Shown here piece after piece: positions 31,420 to 42,584 of a stretch of DNA of 64,000 nucleotides (within the stretch, counting starts at the first letter, position 1; every line of letters begins with the position of its first letter). A program made the position numbers and the translations under genes. The notes beneath the pieces are model-generated. The model made no database searches and was not told where the DNA came from. It worked only from the letters and a program-made list of their open reading frames with translations. The stretch is from Thiocapsa marina 5811 (lineage in GTDB: Bacteria; Pseudomonadota; Gammaproteobacteria; Chromatiales; Chromatiaceae). The DNA lies in assembly GCF_000223985.1 (NCBI RefSeq), contig NZ_AFWV01000006.1, positions 248,001 through 312,000 on the forward strand. The letters run 5' to 3'.

Positions 31420-33069
31420 TCAAGCGCGGCGCCCTCGAATGAAGTCGTTCAGCAGGGAGCGTGTAGATGCATCGTGGTCTGCGACGACGCGCCCTTCACC
31501 GAGCTCTTCGAGGATCACACCGGCAAGCTGCTTGCCGAGCTCCACGCCCCATTGGTCGAACGAGTTGATCCCCCAGACGACGCCCTGCACGAAGATCCGA
31601 TGCTCGTAGAGCGCGATCAAGGCCCCCAGCGTAAAGGGCGTCAGACGTTCCATCAGGAGACTGTTGGTCGGTCGATTTCCGGGGAAGGTCCGATGCTGTG
31701 CGAGGACCTGCGCCCGCTCCACCGGAACCCCTGCGTTCAGCATCTCGGCGAGCGCCTCCTCCGTGGTGCGCCCGCGCATCAGCGCCTCGGTTTGGGCGAA
31801 GAAGTTGGCCATGAGCTTGAGGTGGTGATCGCCGAGCTCGTTGTGACTCTTGATCGCGCCGATGAAATCCGCCGGGATCATCTGCGTGCCCTGATGGATG
31901 AGCTGGTAGAAGGCATGCTGCCCGTCGGTACCCGGCTCGCCCCAGACGACCGGCCCGGTGGTGTAGTCCACGGCGATACCCTCGCGGGTGACGCCTTTGC
32001 CGTTGCTCTCCATATCGCCTTGCTGAAGGTACGCCGGCAAAAGCCTCAGATACTGGTCGTAGGGCAAAACGGCATGCGTTCGTGCGCCCCAGAAATTGGC
32101 ATACCAGACCCCGAGCAGAGCCAGTACGACGGGCATGTTCTTCGCCGACGGGGCGGTTCGGAAGTGCTCGTCCATCGCGAACGCGCCCTCGAGGAGCTCC
32201 ACGAAACGCTCGTAGCCGACCGCCAAGGCGATCGGCAGACCGATGGCGGACCAGAGGGAGTAGCGTCCACCGACCCAGTCCCAGAACCCGAACATATTCC
32301 GCGTGTCGATCCCGAACGCGGAGACCTTCTCGGCATTGGTCGAAACCGCGACGAAGTGCTTGGCGACCGCCGCCGGATCGCGCGCCGCCGCCAGGAGCCA
32401 GTCGCGTGCACTGGTGGCGTTGGTCATGGTCTCTTGTGTCGTAAACGTCTTGGAGGCCACGATGAAGAGCGTGCGTGCCGGATCCAGATCGTTGAGCGTC
32501 TCCAGCAAATGGGTCCCGTCGACGTTCGAGACGAAGTGGACACGAAGGTCGTTGCTGCCGTAAGCGCCGAGCGCCGTGCAGACCATTTTGGGCCCGAGAT
32601 TGGAGCCGCCGATGCCGATGTTGACGACATCGCGGATGGACTGGCCCTGAAAGCCCTTCCACTCGCCCGAGCGAACCAATCCGACGAACGCCTCGAGACG
32701 CTCGAGCACGCGATTCACGCCCGGCATCACGTCTTGACCGTCCACTTGGATCGGCCGGTTGGAGCGATTGCGCAGGGCCACATGCAACACCGCGCGCTCC
32801 TCGGTGTTGTTGATGGGCTCGCCCGCGAACATCCGGGCGATCCATCCGCTCACGTCCGCGGTCTCGGCCAGATCGAACAGCAGCGCAAGGGTCTGCGGGG
32901 TAGCCAGGTTCTTCGAGTAGTCCAGATGCAATCCCGCGACAGACAGGCGCATGGTCTCGGCGCGGACGGGATCGGACGCAAAGAGATCGCGCATCGCGAC
33001 GCTCTGCATCTCTTGCCTGTGCTGTTCCAGTGCCCGCCATGCAGGCGTTTGATTGATGAGCGACGTCAT
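31420..33069 (-). CDS. pgi: Glucose-6-phosphate isomerase
   Basis: Interconverts glucose-6-phosphate and fructose-6-phosphate. At 549 residues it is the long bacterial form. Motifs: [31 protein letters not shown], the PGI signature [15 protein letters not shown], and [20 protein letters not shown] (catalytic Glu and His). The start [17 protein letters not shown] at 33067-33069 has a good Shine-Dalgarno (AGGAGAAC) upstream. It follows zwf by about 60 bp, so the two sugar-phosphate genes form one unit. Confidence 0.97.
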   Translation of the reverse strand: MTSLINQTPAWRALEQHRQEMQSVAMRDLFASDPVRAETMRLSVAGLHLDYSKNLATPQTLALLFDLAETADVSGWIARMFAGEPINNTEERAVLHVALRNRSNRPIQVDGQDVMPGVNRVLERLEAFVGLVRSGEWKGFQGQSIRDVVNIGIGGSNLGPKMVCTALGAYGSNDLRVHFVSNVDGTHLLETLNDLDPARTLFIVASKTFTTQETMTNATSARDWLLAAARDPAAVAKHFVAVSTNAEKVSAFGIDTRNMFGFWDWVGGRYSLWSAIGLPIALAVGYERFVELLEGAFAMDEHFRTAPSAKNMPVVLALLGVWYANFWGARTHAVLPYDQYLRLLPAYLQQGDMESNGKGVTREGIAVDYTTGPVVWGEPGTDGQHAFYQLIHQGTQMIPADFIGAIKSHNELGDHHLKLMANFFAQTEALMRGRTTEEALAEMLNAGVPVERAQVLAQHRTFPGNRPTNSLLMERLTPFTLGALIALYEHRIFVQGVVWGINSFDQWGVELGKQLAGVILEELGEGRVVADHDASTRSLLNDFIRGRRA

Positions 33070-33130
33070 GAAGTTCTCCTGATGATGCGTTGGCGAATTG
33101 TGGCGCTGTCCGGCTCGGCGTTCTCGCAAC

Positions 33131-34606
33131 TCACCCGTCCATCCCCTCTCGCCAAGACTGATCGTCCCGGTCAAACAAGCGGTTGGCCTCGGGTGGTCCG
33201 CAGGTGCCGGCCGGATAGGTCTGGATGAAGTCACGCTCGGTGGACCACAGCTTGATCACCGGATCAACGACTCGCCATGCCCAATCGACCTCGTCAAAGC
33301 GCAGAAAATGAGTATGGTCCCCTTCGATCACGTCGAGGATGAGCGCCTCGTAGGCATCGATCTGCTCGGAGGGGATGGTGCATCGGCTCGCGTCCAGCCG
33401 CTCGGTTTGGGTGCGCATCTCCAGTCCGGGTTGCTTGACCTGGATCTCCATGCGGATGCACTCGTTGGGTTGGATATTGAGCAGCAGCCAGTTGGGTTTG
33501 AGCTGCTCGATGGCCGTATAGCGGAACAGCTGCTGCGGCGGATGCTTAAACCGAATGGCGATCAGGGAGTTGCTGCGGGCAAGACGCTTTCCCGTGCGCA
33601 GATAAAAGGGGACGTTGCGCCAGCGCCAGTTGTCGATGTAGAGCTTCAGCGAGGCATAGGTCTCGGTGGTGCTGTTGTGCCCGACGCCGTGCTCGTCGCG
33701 ATAGCCGGGAACCTTATTCCCGCCCGAAGCGCCCGGTCCGTATTGTGCCCGGAAGGCCTGGGCATGCACCGCCTCGCGCGGAATCGGTCTGATGGAGCGC
33801 AGCACCTTGACCTTCTCGTCGCGCAGTGCCTCGGCATCCAGACAGGGCGGAGGCTCCATCGCCACCAGGGTCAGCATCTGCAGGAGATGGCTCTGGATCA
33901 TGTCGCGCATGGCGCCCACACCGTCGTAGAAACCGGCGCGCTCTCCGATCCCGGCGGCCTCGGCGTGCGAGATCTGCACATGATCGATGTAGTTGCGATT
34001 CCAAAGGGGCTCGAGCATCAGATTGGCGAAGCGGAACACCAGGATGTTCTGAACCGTGCTCTTGCCCAGATAGTGATCGATGCGAAAGATCTGCGACTCG
34101 TCGAAACAATGCCGGATGCGGCGATCCAGGACAGCAGCGCTTTCGAGGTCGAAGCCGAAGGGTTTCTCCACCACCAGACGGGACCAGCGCCCGTCCTCGG
34201 TGTTCAGACCCTGAGCGGCCAGGTTGTCCACGATGCCGCCGTAGTGCTTCGGCGCCACCGCCAGATAGGTCATGAGGTTGGCCGGGATGTCCGCCTCTTC
34301 GCGCAGTCGTTCGGCCAGGCGTAAGTAGCCGGCGGGCTCTTCCAGGTCACCTTCCACAAAGAGCATCCGGCTGAGCAGACGTTCCAGGACGTGTGCGTCA
34401 GTGGCGCCGGGCAGTCGCTCGGCGAGCTTCGCCCGGACCTCGTCGCGCCATTCGCCATCCGACCACGGGCGGCGGCCGAATCCAATGATCCGCGTCTCGG
34501 GATGAAGGCGCTCCGCCGCCTCGATGTGATAGAGCGCCGGGAGCAGCTTGATGCTCACCAGGTTACCCGTCGAGCCGAAGATCAGGATGGTGCAGGGATC
34601 CGACAT
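33131..34606 (-). CDS. zwf: Glucose-6-phosphate 1-dehydrogenase
   Basis: First step of the oxidative pentose-phosphate pathway. The 491 residues fit. The dinucleotide motif [19 protein letters not shown] at residues 10-28 is the family GxxGDLA site with Asn for the usual Asp. The active-site motif [20 protein letters not shown] (His and Lys) lies near residue 172. Coenzyme preference cannot be read with certainty. It is divergent from glgA. Confidence 0.96.
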   Translation of the reverse strand: MSDPCTILIFGSTGNLVSIKLLPALYHIEAAERLHPETRIIGFGRRPWSDGEWRDEVRAKLAERLPGATDAHVLERLLSRMLFVEGDLEEPAGYLRLAERLREEADIPANLMTYLAVAPKHYGGIVDNLAAQGLNTEDGRWSRLVVEKPFGFDLESAAVLDRRIRHCFDESQIFRIDHYLGKSTVQNILVFRFANLMLEPLWNRNYIDHVQISHAEAAGIGERAGFYDGVGAMRDMIQSHLLQMLTLVAMEPPPCLDAEALRDEKVKVLRSIRPIPREAVHAQAFRAQYGPGASGGNKVPGYRDEHGVGHNSTTETYASLKLYIDNWRWRNVPFYLRTGKRLARSNSLIAIRFKHPPQQLFRYTAIEQLKPNWLLLNIQPNECIRMEIQVKQPGLEMRTQTERLDASRCTIPSEQIDAYEALILDVIEGDHTHFLRFDEVDWAWRVVDPVIKLWSTERDFIQTYPAGTCGPPEANRLFDRDDQSWREGMDG

Positions 34607-34717
34607 GGCCTTGGTGCCTCGATCGCGGACAAATGTGATAACGTGAGCCCTGTCATACTGTTGCCAAGCCAGGCGTGCCGCGCCGGCAACCGATTCGCTC
34701 GGATTTAGGGACCCTCC

Positions 34718-36268
34718 ATGGAGCCATCGCTTCTTCTACCCCCGGACATTACCGCGCCGGAGCGGCCGCTGCATATCCTTGTGGCGAGCAGCGAGGCTCA
34801 CCCGCTGATCAAAACCGGCGGGCTCGCCGATGTCGCCGCCAGTCTACCCGCTGCGTTGCGCGATCTTGGCCACGATGCGAGGCTCATCCTGCCGGCCTAT
34901 CCTCGCGCTGCCCGCCAGTTGCGCGACACCAAGATCATTTGCGAGCTGAAGATCCCGACGAGCCGCACCCAGGTGCGCATTCTCGAAGGCAAGCATCCGG
35001 ATCACGACTTGCCGATCTATCTGGTCGACGCACCCGAGCACTTCTGTCGCGAAGGCAATCCCTACACCGACCTCAGCGGACGTGACTGGGGCGACAATGC
35101 CGAGCGCTTCCTGCTCTTCTGTCGGGCCATCGCCTTGATTGCCGGCGGTCTCCCGGCGATCGGCTGGCGTCCGGACGTCCTGCACGGCAACGACTGGCAA
35201 ACCGGGCTGGCCCCTGCCCTGCTCCGAGATCTGCCGGGCCATCCGGCAAACGTCTTCACGATCCACAATCTCGCCTACCAAGGGCTGTTCGATCGCGCGA
35301 CCTTCGATCGGCTCGGCCTGCCGCCGGCGCTGTGGAGCGTCTCGGGCCTGGAGTTCCATCAGAGGATGTCCTTCATCAAAGGGGGCATCATCTTCTCCGA
35401 CCGGGTCAACACCGTCAGCCCGTCCTATGCCGCGGAGGTGCGCACGGCTCGTTTCGGATTCGGGCTCGACGGACTGCTGCGCCAGATCGGCAGCCGCTTC
35501 AGCGGCATCCTCAACGGGGTCGACTATCGGATCTGGGATCCCCTGACGGATCCCTTCATCCTCCAATGCTATGACCCGGAGACCTTCGGACTCAAGGCGG
35601 AGAACAAGCTCGACATCCAACGCGAGGTCGGGCTTCCGCGCAACGAGGACGCCTTCGTGCTGGGCTATATCGGGCGCTTGGTGGAGCAGAAGGGCGTGGA
35701 CCTGATCCTCGCCATACTCCCGCGCCTTCTCGAGGACCCGCGCATCCAGGTCGTGTTCCAAGGCACGGGAGAACGCAGCACGGAGCAGGCACTGCTCGCC
35801 ATCGCGGCATCGTATCCGCGTCAGGTCGGGGTCTTTGTGGAGTACGAGGAGGCGCGGGCGCATCGCATCGAGGCCGGCTCGGACGCCTTCTTGATGCCGT
35901 CGCGCTTCGAGCCCTGCGGGCTCAACCAGATCTACAGTCTGCGCTACGGGACGCCGCCCATCGCCCACCGCACCGGCGGGCTGGCCGACACCGTCGTGCA
36001 TACCTCCCCGGAAACACTCGCCGACGGCACCGCGACCGGCTTTCTGTTCGAGGAGCCGCGCGCCGATGCCCTGCTCGACGCCGTGCGCCAGGCCCTGCAA
36101 CTGTATCGCGAGGACCCGCAGGCGTGGCAAAAGCTCGCAACAACGGGAATGCAGCAGGACTTCAGCTGGGAGGCAAGCGCACGCGGTTATGTGCAGCTTT
36201 ATGCGGAGGCGATCGCCGACCGGGCGATCGCGCAGAGTGCGGAACAGGCGAGCGCGGCGTCGGTGTAG
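34718..36268 (+). CDS. glgA: Glycogen synthase
   Basis: ADP-glucose-dependent GT5 glycosyltransferase, 516 residues. The N-terminal substrate motif [20 protein letters not shown] (near residue 28) and the C-terminal catalytic block [19 protein letters not shown] (E-x7-E) followed by [10 protein letters not shown] are intact. It is divergent from zwf, so storage and use of glucose phosphate are encoded side by side; 111 bp separate the two starts. Confidence 0.96.
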   Translation: MEPSLLLPPDITAPERPLHILVASSEAHPLIKTGGLADVAASLPAALRDLGHDARLILPAYPRAARQLRDTKIICELKIPTSRTQVRILEGKHPDHDLPIYLVDAPEHFCREGNPYTDLSGRDWGDNAERFLLFCRAIALIAGGLPAIGWRPDVLHGNDWQTGLAPALLRDLPGHPANVFTIHNLAYQGLFDRATFDRLGLPPALWSVSGLEFHQRMSFIKGGIIFSDRVNTVSPSYAAEVRTARFGFGLDGLLRQIGSRFSGILNGVDYRIWDPLTDPFILQCYDPETFGLKAENKLDIQREVGLPRNEDAFVLGYIGRLVEQKGVDLILAILPRLLEDPRIQVVFQGTGERSTEQALLAIAASYPRQVGVFVEYEEARAHRIEAGSDAFLMPSRFEPCGLNQIYSLRYGTPPIAHRTGGLADTVVHTSPETLADGTATGFLFEEPRADALLDAVRQALQLYREDPQAWQKLATTGMQQDFSWEASARGYVQLYAEAIADRAIAQSAEQASAASV

Positions 36269-36284
36269 CCGCCCGGTCGGGCGG
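36269..36284. terminator. Possible terminator hairpin after glgA
   Basis: CCGCCCGGTCGGGCGG is a perfect GC-rich hairpin directly after the glgA stop. No T-run follows, so it would be weak or need Rho. Confidence 0.3.
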
Positions 36285-36364
36285 AATCCAATCGGCGCTT
36301 ACGGGATGGGTCCTGCGGACCGGATCTTCGGCAGGCGTCTTCGCTCCGGAAGGTTCAATCCGGA

Positions 36365-36745
36365 TCAGGCGACCTGAGCCGGGATGAAGTCCCCGGTGCG
36401 GGTTACGCGGTTGTGCTCGTTGAGATAGACGAGCGCCGGGCGGTAGGCATCCGCCTCGGCCTCCGTCATGGCGGCGTAGGCGCAGATGATGACACGATCG
36501 CCGGGGGCAGCTTTATGGGCTGCGGCCCCATTGACCGAGATCACGCGAGAGCCGGGCTCGGCGCGAATGGCGTAGGTCGTGAACCGCTCGCCGTTGGTGA
36601 CATTGTAGATTTGAATCTGCTCGTACTCGCGAATACCGGCGAGCGTCAGCAGCTCCTCGTCGATGGCACAGGAGCCTTCGTAATCGACTTCCGCATGGGT
36701 TACGCAAGCGCGATGCAGTTTGCACTTCAACAAGGTCAGATGCAT
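36365..36745 (-). CDS. panD: Aspartate 1-decarboxylase
   Basis: Makes beta-alanine for pantothenate. The 126-residue precursor has the self-cleavage site Gly-Ser in [12 protein letters not shown] (Ser at 25 becomes the pyruvoyl group). [13 protein letters not shown] and the [20 protein letters not shown] block are typical. A strong GGAGG precedes the ATG. Last gene of the pan cluster; convergent with glgA. Confidence 0.97.
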   Translation of the reverse strand: MHLTLLKCKLHRACVTHAEVDYEGSCAIDEELLTLAGIREYEQIQIYNVTNGERFTTYAIRAEPGSRVISVNGAAAHKAAPGDRVIICAYAAMTEAEADAYRPALVYLNEHNRVTRTGDFIPAQVA

Positions 36746-36826
36746 GTCTTCAATCCTCCGAAAGGCCGGTCCGGCCGCGACTTCGTGCCCTGGACGAAGC
36801 GCTCTCGATCTTAGAATCGGCGTAGT

Positions 36827-37705
36827 TTACCGCAGCGTTTGTTGCGGCGCAGCATTCGTGTCGGACTGCACCCTGAGATTGTCGATCAAACGCGCCCGGC
36901 CAAGATAGGCTGCGGCGAGGATCACGAGATCCCGGTCGCTCTCCGTGGCCGGGCGTAAGTCGTCGGTCGTGCACACCCGGATATAGTCTGGGGTCAAACC
37001 GGCCTCGCGCAAAGCGTCCTCCGCCTCCCGCTCAACCAACGCGACGGCATTCCCTGCCAGCAAGGATTCCCGAGCCTGCGTCAACACCCGCCGCAGCGCC
37101 GGCGCGCGCGCCCGCTCCGACGGCGAAAGGTAGCCGTTGCGCGAGCTCATAGCGAGCCCGTCGGGCTCCCGAACCGTCGGCACCCCGACGATCTCCACCG
37201 GCATGGCCAGATCCTCGACCATCCGCCGGATCACCAAGAGCTGCTGGAAATCCTTCTCGCCGAACAGCGCGACATCCGGCTGCACCATATTGAACAGCTT
37301 ACAGACCACCGTCGCCACCCCGCGAAAATGTCCGGGACGGCTCTCGCCGCAGAGGACATCGGAGAGCCCCGGCACCTCCACGCGCGTCTGCGCCTCGCTG
37401 CCGCGCGGGTAGACGGTCGCGACACCGGGAGCAAACAAAAGGTCGCAACCCGCCGCCTCGAGCAGCTCCCGATCGCGCGCCAAGGTCCGGGGATAGGCAT
37501 CCAGATCCTCGGCGGGGCCGAACTGCATCGGATTGACGAAGATGCTCGCAACCACCCGCTGTGCACGCGCGCGGGCCTGCGCGACCAAGGCCAAATGCCC
37601 GGCATGGAGATTCCCCATCGTCGGGACGAAGGCCACGCGCTCGCCGGCCACACGCCAAGCAGCCACCTGCGCCCTCAAGCCTTCCACGGTTTCGATCGTG
37701 TTCAT
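36827..37705 (-). CDS. panC: Pantothenate synthetase
   Basis: Joins pantoate and beta-alanine using ATP. The 292 residues start with [14 protein letters not shown]; motifs [16 protein letters not shown] (HIGH-like, near residue 26), [25 protein letters not shown]-linked [16 protein letters not shown] and the KMSKS-like MSSRNGYLS are all there. The preceding gap to panB holds a composite repeat. Confidence 0.96.
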   Translation of the reverse strand: MNTIETVEGLRAQVAAWRVAGERVAFVPTMGNLHAGHLALVAQARARAQRVVASIFVNPMQFGPAEDLDAYPRTLARDRELLEAAGCDLLFAPGVATVYPRGSEAQTRVEVPGLSDVLCGESRPGHFRGVATVVCKLFNMVQPDVALFGEKDFQQLLVIRRMVEDLAMPVEIVGVPTVREPDGLAMSSRNGYLSPSERARAPALRRVLTQARESLLAGNAVALVEREAEDALREAGLTPDYIRVCTTDDLRPATESDRDLVILAAAYLGRARLIDNLRVQSDTNAAPQQTLR

Positions 37706-37727
37706 CGTCCTGTTCCGCTGCGGCGGC

Positions 37728-37922
37728 TTAAACCGCGCCCAGCGCGGTATGCGTAGTTTGTTGGATTGGCTTGGCCGCACCGTCCCCGATCATCGTCGGA
37801 GCCGGCGCAGTTTAGGGTATTGAAAAACCAACAATTCCAAACCGCGTTCCCGCTAAGGGCCGTGGATGCACCCAACGTCGAATTCACGCGAAAGCGAGCA
37901 TCTCGCACTGGACGCGGTTGAG
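37728..37922. repeat. Composite TAAACCGC element inside the pan cluster (B + spacer + A)
   Basis: The B-type copy (37729-37815) begins TTAAACCGCGCCCAGCGCGG and ends GGAGCCGGCGCAGTTTAG. A spacer of about 22 bp with A/T runs follows, then an A-type copy (37838-37921), AAACCGCGTTCCCGCTAAGG to CACTGGACGCGGTTGAG. The A copy is homologous to the reverse complement of 42373-42458. It separates panB from panC. Confidence 0.8.
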
Positions 37923-37959
37923 TTTGCCTGGTCATCTCGGCTTCGGCATCGATCTGTCG

Positions 37960-38763
37960 TCAATACGATGTCTCGTCGGGACCGGGGAACTCGCGCGCCT
38001 TGACCGCTCGGACATAGGCCGCGACGGCATCCCCGATCGAACCCTGCCCGGCCATGAAGTCTCGACTGAAGCTCGGAGGCCGACCCGGATTGAGTCCGAG
38101 CATGTCGTACAGAACGAGCACTTGGCCATCGCAACCGGCCCCGGCACCGATTCCGATGACGGGAATGCTCAGCATCGAGGCGATCTCCGAGGCCAAGGCA
38201 GCGGGGACGCATTCCAAGACCAGGAGGCTCGCACCGGCCTCCTGCATGGCAACGGCATCATGCCGGATCGCCTCGGCCGAGGCATGGTCCCGACCCTGAA
38301 AACGATAACCGCCGATACGGTGCACCGATTGAGGCAGAAGACCCAAATGGGCGCAAACCGGCACGCCCTGCTCCGTGAGACGCCGGACCGTATCCAACAT
38401 CGGCGCCCCGCCTTCGAGCTTCACGACCTCCGCCCCGCCCTCCTGCATCAACCGCCCGGCCGCGTCGATCGCACGCTCGGGCGTCGCGCAGGCGAGAAAG
38501 GGGAGATCCACGACGAGCAGCGCACGCCCGCGTCCGCGCGAAACACAGGCGGCGTGATAGACCATCTGCTCGAGCGTGACCGGGACGGTCGTGCGGTGCC
38601 CTTGGAGCACCATCCCGAGAGAATCCCCCACCAGCATAAGCTCCACGCCCGCACCTGCGAGCAGGCGCGCGAAGCTGGCATCGTAACAGGTGAGACAAGC
38701 GATGCGCTCGCCCTTCGCCTTCATTGCGGCGAGCGTGGCGACCGAGATCGGCGCGAGAGACAT
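37960..38763 (-). CDS. panB: 3-methyl-2-oxobutanoate hydroxymethyltransferase
   Basis: First committed step of pantoate synthesis, 267 residues. Metal/substrate motifs VGDSLGMVLQGHRTTVPVTL (near residue 46), KLEGGAPMLDTVRRL and VIGIGAGAGCDGQVLVLYD are intact. It starts MSLAPISVATLAAMKAKGER, as in the family. Follows pcnB at 94 bp, the order known from E. coli but without folK between. Confidence 0.97.
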   Translation of the reverse strand: MSLAPISVATLAAMKAKGERIACLTCYDASFARLLAGAGVELMLVGDSLGMVLQGHRTTVPVTLEQMVYHAACVSRGRGRALLVVDLPFLACATPERAIDAAGRLMQEGGAEVVKLEGGAPMLDTVRRLTEQGVPVCAHLGLLPQSVHRIGGYRFQGRDHASAEAIRHDAVAMQEAGASLLVLECVPAALASEIASMLSIPVIGIGAGAGCDGQVLVLYDMLGLNPGRPPSFSRDFMAGQGSIGDAVAAYVRAVKAREFPGPDETSY

Positions 38764-38857
38764 GATCGACTCCGAAGATCAGGTAAGATGTCAGCGAGGA
38801 TAGTGACCGAGATCGAGCAACGCTACCCTGCGCCGGATCGCGTCCGAATCCGAAGAT

Positions 38858-40228
38858 TCAGCCTCCCCCCTTCACAACACCCGTCGCATCCGCCCCGGGG
38901 GTAGCGTCACCCGATTTGCGGCGCCGCGGACGACGCCGCCGCCGTTTGGCGCTGCCCTCGGTCATGGTCGCGCGCTCCGCGCCGCTCGCTTCCTGAAAGC
39001 GCGTCCACCAGGCCGCCAGCTCCGGATCCGCCTCGCCGGCCTCGGCACGCAGGACGAGGAAGTCGTAAGCGGCCCTGAACCGCGGATGCGTCACCAAGCG
39101 TTGCGGGCGCTTGCCGTCACGCTGCTCGAGCCGCGGCTGCATCGACCAGATCTCGCGCATCGGCAGCGAAAACCGCTTCGGAATCGCGACGAGCGATTGC
39201 TGCTGCGTGCAGATCTCGCTCGCCGCCAGAAACATCGCCTCGTTGGCGGCCTCGCCGCCGGCCAGATACTCCTCGAAACGCTGGCGGACCGGCTCCCAGA
39301 GGAGTACGCCGAACAGGAAGGCCGGTGTCACGGACTTGTCCTCGTGCAGCCGCTTGTCCGTATTGGCCAAACCGCGACTGACGAAGGTCAGCGGAAAACC
39401 CTGATCTTCCCGCGCCAAGCAGTCCTCGGTCGCCGGGAAGAGCTCTCCGAAGAGCCCGTACTGGCGCAGCTTCTCGAAGACGCCGAGTCCGTAACCCGAA
39501 TGAAAGAGCTTGATCAGCTCGTCGAAGAGCCGCGCCGGGGCGATGTCGGCAAGCAGGTGGGCGAGATTGAACAATGGCTCCTCGGTCTGCCGCTCGATCG
39601 TAAAGCCGAGCTTGCAGGCAAAGCGCACCGCCCGGAGCATCCGCACCGGATCCTCGCGATAGCGCTGCTCGGGATCGCCGATCAAGCGCAGACGTCCGGC
39701 CTTGATGTCCTCGAGCCCGTCGGCGTAATCGATCAGCGAAAAATCGGCGATGTTGTAGTAGAGCGCATTGACCGTGAAATCCCGGCGCAAGGCGTCCTCG
39801 GCAATCGTCCCGTAGGTGTTGTCCCGAAGAATCCGACCGTTCTCCATCTGTCGATCGTTGTCGTCGCCCTCCGACGCGACGGTCGTGCCCCGAAAGGTCG
39901 CGACCTCGATGATCTCGCGCCCGAAATGGACATGCGCCAACCGAAAGCGCCGCCCGATCAGGCGACAGTTGCGAAACACCTGCCGGACCTGCTCCGGGGT
40001 GGCATCGGTCGCCACGTCGAAATCCTTCGGCTCGTGACCGAGGAGCAGATCCCGCACGCCGCCGCCGACCAGATGGGCTTGAAAATTCTCTTGTTTGAGA
40101 CGGTAGAGCACCTTGAGTGCGTTCTCGCTGATGTTCGCGCGCGAGATCCCGTGCTCGGGCCGAGGCACGATCAAAGGGCTCGCCGCGATCGCGTCCGGGC
40201 TCGTATTTTGGAAAGGTTCCTGCATCAC
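38858..40228 (-). CDS. pcnB: Poly(A) polymerase I
   Basis: Adds poly(A) tails to RNA 3' ends. The 456 residues hold the nucleotidyltransferase motif HLVGGGVRDLLLGHEPKDFDV (G-G-x-R-D and D-x-D, near residues 56-76), the RRFRLAHVHFGREIIEVATFR block and RRDFTVNALYYN. The C-terminal basic tail (KRRRRRPRRRKSGD) is typical of PcnB rather than CCA-adding enzyme. Start at the second ATG of the MM pair is equally possible. Confidence 0.95.
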   Translation of the reverse strand: MMQEPFQNTSPDAIAASPLIVPRPEHGISRANISENALKVLYRLKQENFQAHLVGGGVRDLLLGHEPKDFDVATDATPEQVRQVFRNCRLIGRRFRLAHVHFGREIIEVATFRGTTVASEGDDNDRQMENGRILRDNTYGTIAEDALRRDFTVNALYYNIADFSLIDYADGLEDIKAGRLRLIGDPEQRYREDPVRMLRAVRFACKLGFTIERQTEEPLFNLAHLLADIAPARLFDELIKLFHSGYGLGVFEKLRQYGLFGELFPATEDCLAREDQGFPLTFVSRGLANTDKRLHEDKSVTPAFLFGVLLWEPVRQRFEEYLAGGEAANEAMFLAASEICTQQQSLVAIPKRFSLPMREIWSMQPRLEQRDGKRPQRLVTHPRFRAAYDFLVLRAEAGEADPELAAWWTRFQEASGAERATMTEGSAKRRRRRPRRRKSGDATPGADATGVVKGGG

Positions 40229-40341
40229 CTTTTAGGAGGACTTCCTGATCGCTGGGGCCGCACTCATGAAGGCGTCACCCGGTGCCGAGCACGACGGGGC
40301 GCAGAGTTGCAGCCATTGGTAAGACAAAGGTCACAGCCGGC

Positions 40342-40369
40342 TTGTAGAGCGCCGTGATGCGCGTATAAT
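40342..40369 (+). promoter_or_regulatory. Promoter of tRNA-Glu
   Basis: TTGTAG (40342-40347) and a perfect TATAAT (40364-40369) are 16 bp apart. Transcription would start about 18 bp before the tRNA. Confidence 0.75.
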
Positions 40370-40393
40370 ACGCGTTTCTACACCGCAGTACCT

Positions 40394-40468
40394 GCTCCCT
40401 TCGTCTAGCGGTTAGGACGCTGGCCTCTCACGCCGGTAACAGGGGTTCGAACCCCCTAGGGAGCGCCA
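40394..40468 (+). tRNA. tRNA-Glu (anticodon CUC)
   Basis: 75 nt with encoded CCA. Acceptor GCTCCCT pairs with AGGGAGC, the anticodon stem CTGGC/GCCGG encloses CTCTCAC (anticodon CTC), and the T arm AGGGGTTCGAACCCCC is perfect. It reads the GAG codon, which is favoured in high-GC genomes. Confidence 0.95.
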
Positions 40469-40785
40469 AACCCAAGCCGATGATCTCAAAGTCTATTTGA
40501 TCCGATCATCGCATCGACTCCGGATTTCCCCGTCCAACGTTCGCCACTCGTCCCGGCGATCGCCGAACCGTGACGCCCCGAACCGTGACGCCGAAGGCTC
40601 GCGGCCGCTTTACCGCACGCCGACGCAGCCGAGCGCATCCGGCAAGGTCCGGGACGAGGCCCCGAGCGGAGTGGGCATCGCAGCGACTTCGGTGACACAG
40701 CCTCTGTCGGAGCACCCACAAGCCACCCCCTTCGGCGTGCGGTGCCGGGCCGAACCGGCACCGCACGACCGTCGAGGCCGGCGAG
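40469..40785. other. Gap between tRNA-Glu and ffh, no gene seen
   Basis: No supported frame on either strand. CGTGACGCCCCGAACCGTGACG at about 40567-40588 contains a short tandem duplication (CCGTGACGCC twice, starting near 40569). No clear T-run terminator was found for the tRNA. Confidence 0.3.
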
Positions 40786-42192
40786 CTACATCGGGAATCC
40801 ACCCGGCGGCATGCCGCCCGGAGGGAAGCCCCCACCCGGCGGAAAGCCTCCGGGCATGCGCCCCTGCATGGAGCGCATCATCTTGGCCATGCCGCCGCCC
40901 TTCATCTTCTTCAGCATCTTCTGCATCTGAGCGAACTGTTTGAGCAGGCGGTTCACGTCCTGCACCTCGGTCCCCGATCCCGCAGCGATGCGCCGCTTTC
41001 GCGAACCCTTGATGACAGCGGGAAAACGACGCTCCTGCGGCGTCATCGAGTTGATGATGGCGATCAGCTTGCCCATCTCCTTATCGCTGGCCTTGCTCTT
41101 GACGTGGTCGGGGATCTGCCCCATCCCGGGGAGCTTGTCCAGAAGACCCATCATTCCGCCCATGTTGGCCATCTGATCGAGCTGCTCTTTGAAATCGACC
41201 AGATCGAACTCCTTACCCTTCTTGAGCTTCTTGACCAGCTTCTCGGCCTTGTCCTTGTCGACCTTGGCCTGGACCTCCTCGACAAAGGAGACGACGTCAC
41301 CCATCCCCAAGATGCGCGAGGCAACCCGGTCCGGATAAAAGGGCTCGAGCGCCGTGGTCTTCTCGCCGGTGCCGAGGAACTTGATCGGCTTGCCGGTGAT
41401 TTGGCGGATCGAGAGGGCCGCACCGCCGCGGGCATCGCCGTCGGTCTTGGTGAGCACCACGCCGGTGAGCGGCAGGGCCTCGTCGAAGGCCTTTGCCGTG
41501 TTGGCCGCATCCTGACCCGTCATGGCATCCACGACGAAGAGGGTCTCGACAGGCTTCAACGCGGCATGAACCGCCTTGATCTCGTCCATCATGGCCGAGT
41601 CGACATGCAGCCGGCCGGCGGTGTCGACGATCAGCACATCCTTGAAATGCTTGCGCGCGGCATCGAGCGCGCGCTTGGCGATATCGATCGGGTTCTGATC
41701 CGGCGTGCTTGGATGGAACTCGGCCCCGACCTCGGTCGCGACCGTCTTCAGCTGCTCGATGGCGGCCGGGCGGTAGACGTCGCAGCTCACGACCATCACC
41801 GACTTGCCCTGCTTCTCCTGCAGCCAGCGCGCGAGCTTCGCGACGCTGGTCGTCTTGCCCGAGCCCTGCAGGCCCGCCATCAGCACCACCGCCGGCGGCT
41901 GTGCGGTCAGGTCCAACTGCTCGTTGGCCTGCCCCATCAGCTTGACCAGCTCGTCGTTGACGATCTTGATCATGACCTGACCGGGCGTCAGGCTGCGGGT
42001 CACGGTCTCGCCGAGCGCCTTCTCGCGCACCTCGTCGACGAACTGCCGCACCACCGGGAGGGCAACGTCGGCCTCCAAGAGCGCCATGCGCACCTGGCGG
42101 ACGGTTTCTTTGATGTTCTCTTCGGTCAGACGGCCCTGACCGCGCAGATTGTTCAGGACATCGCCGAAACGGTCCTGGAGATTCTCGAACAT
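40786..42192 (-). CDS. ffh: Signal recognition particle protein Ffh
   Basis: GTPase subunit of the SRP that targets inner-membrane proteins. The 468 residues show the N domain (MFENLQDRFGDVLNNLRGQG), P-loop GLQGSGKTTSVAKLA near 105, DTAGRLHVD near 190 and TKTDGDARGGAALS near 247. The M domain is Met-rich and ends in a Pro/Gly/Met repeat tail (GGFPPGGGFPPGGMPPGG). The ATG at 42190-42192 is the family start. Confidence 0.97.
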   Translation of the reverse strand: MFENLQDRFGDVLNNLRGQGRLTEENIKETVRQVRMALLEADVALPVVRQFVDEVREKALGETVTRSLTPGQVMIKIVNDELVKLMGQANEQLDLTAQPPAVVLMAGLQGSGKTTSVAKLARWLQEKQGKSVMVVSCDVYRPAAIEQLKTVATEVGAEFHPSTPDQNPIDIAKRALDAARKHFKDVLIVDTAGRLHVDSAMMDEIKAVHAALKPVETLFVVDAMTGQDAANTAKAFDEALPLTGVVLTKTDGDARGGAALSIRQITGKPIKFLGTGEKTTALEPFYPDRVASRILGMGDVVSFVEEVQAKVDKDKAEKLVKKLKKGKEFDLVDFKEQLDQMANMGGMMGLLDKLPGMGQIPDHVKSKASDKEMGKLIAIINSMTPQERRFPAVIKGSRKRRIAAGSGTEVQDVNRLLKQFAQMQKMLKKMKGGGMAKMMRSMQGRMPGGFPPGGGFPPGGMPPGGFPM

Positions 42193-42372
42193 AAGGTGGA
42201 CCTCGATCATCGCCGGGCTGCGATGCCCGCACGGATATTCGATCTGAATTAGACCGGCGTGGGCCCGGCCTGTCGTGAAAGTTCCGAGTATAATGCTCGC
42301 CACCGGCAGGCGATACGACAAGGCCCCGTCTCGACGACGTCAGGTTTGCGCGAGCCCTGTGCACGATCCGAC

Positions 42373-42566
42373 TTAAACCGCGTCCGGAGCAAGATGCTGA
42401 CTTTCGAGTGAGCTCGACGTTTGATGCATCCACGACACTTAGCGGGGACTCGGTTTAAAATGATATATTTTTTAATGTCTTAAACCGCGCAGGCTCCAAC
42501 GGTCGCCAAGCCTACCGGGGCCGATCCCATCCACAAACATCGCAGACCGCGCCGGGCGCGGTTTAG
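42373..42566. repeat. Composite TAAACCGC element (A + spacer + B) between ffh and ypjD
   Basis: The A-type copy (42373-42458) begins TTAAACCGCGTCCGGAGCAA and ends GGGGACTCGGTTTAA. An AT-only spacer of about 22 bp follows, then a B-type copy (42481-42566), TAAACCGCGCAGGCTCCAAC to GCGCCGGGCGCGGTTTAG. It occupies most of the divergent ffh-ypjD gap and ends 18 bp before the ypjD start. Confidence 0.8.
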
Positions 42567-42584
42567 GCCCATCGGTTTCCATCT

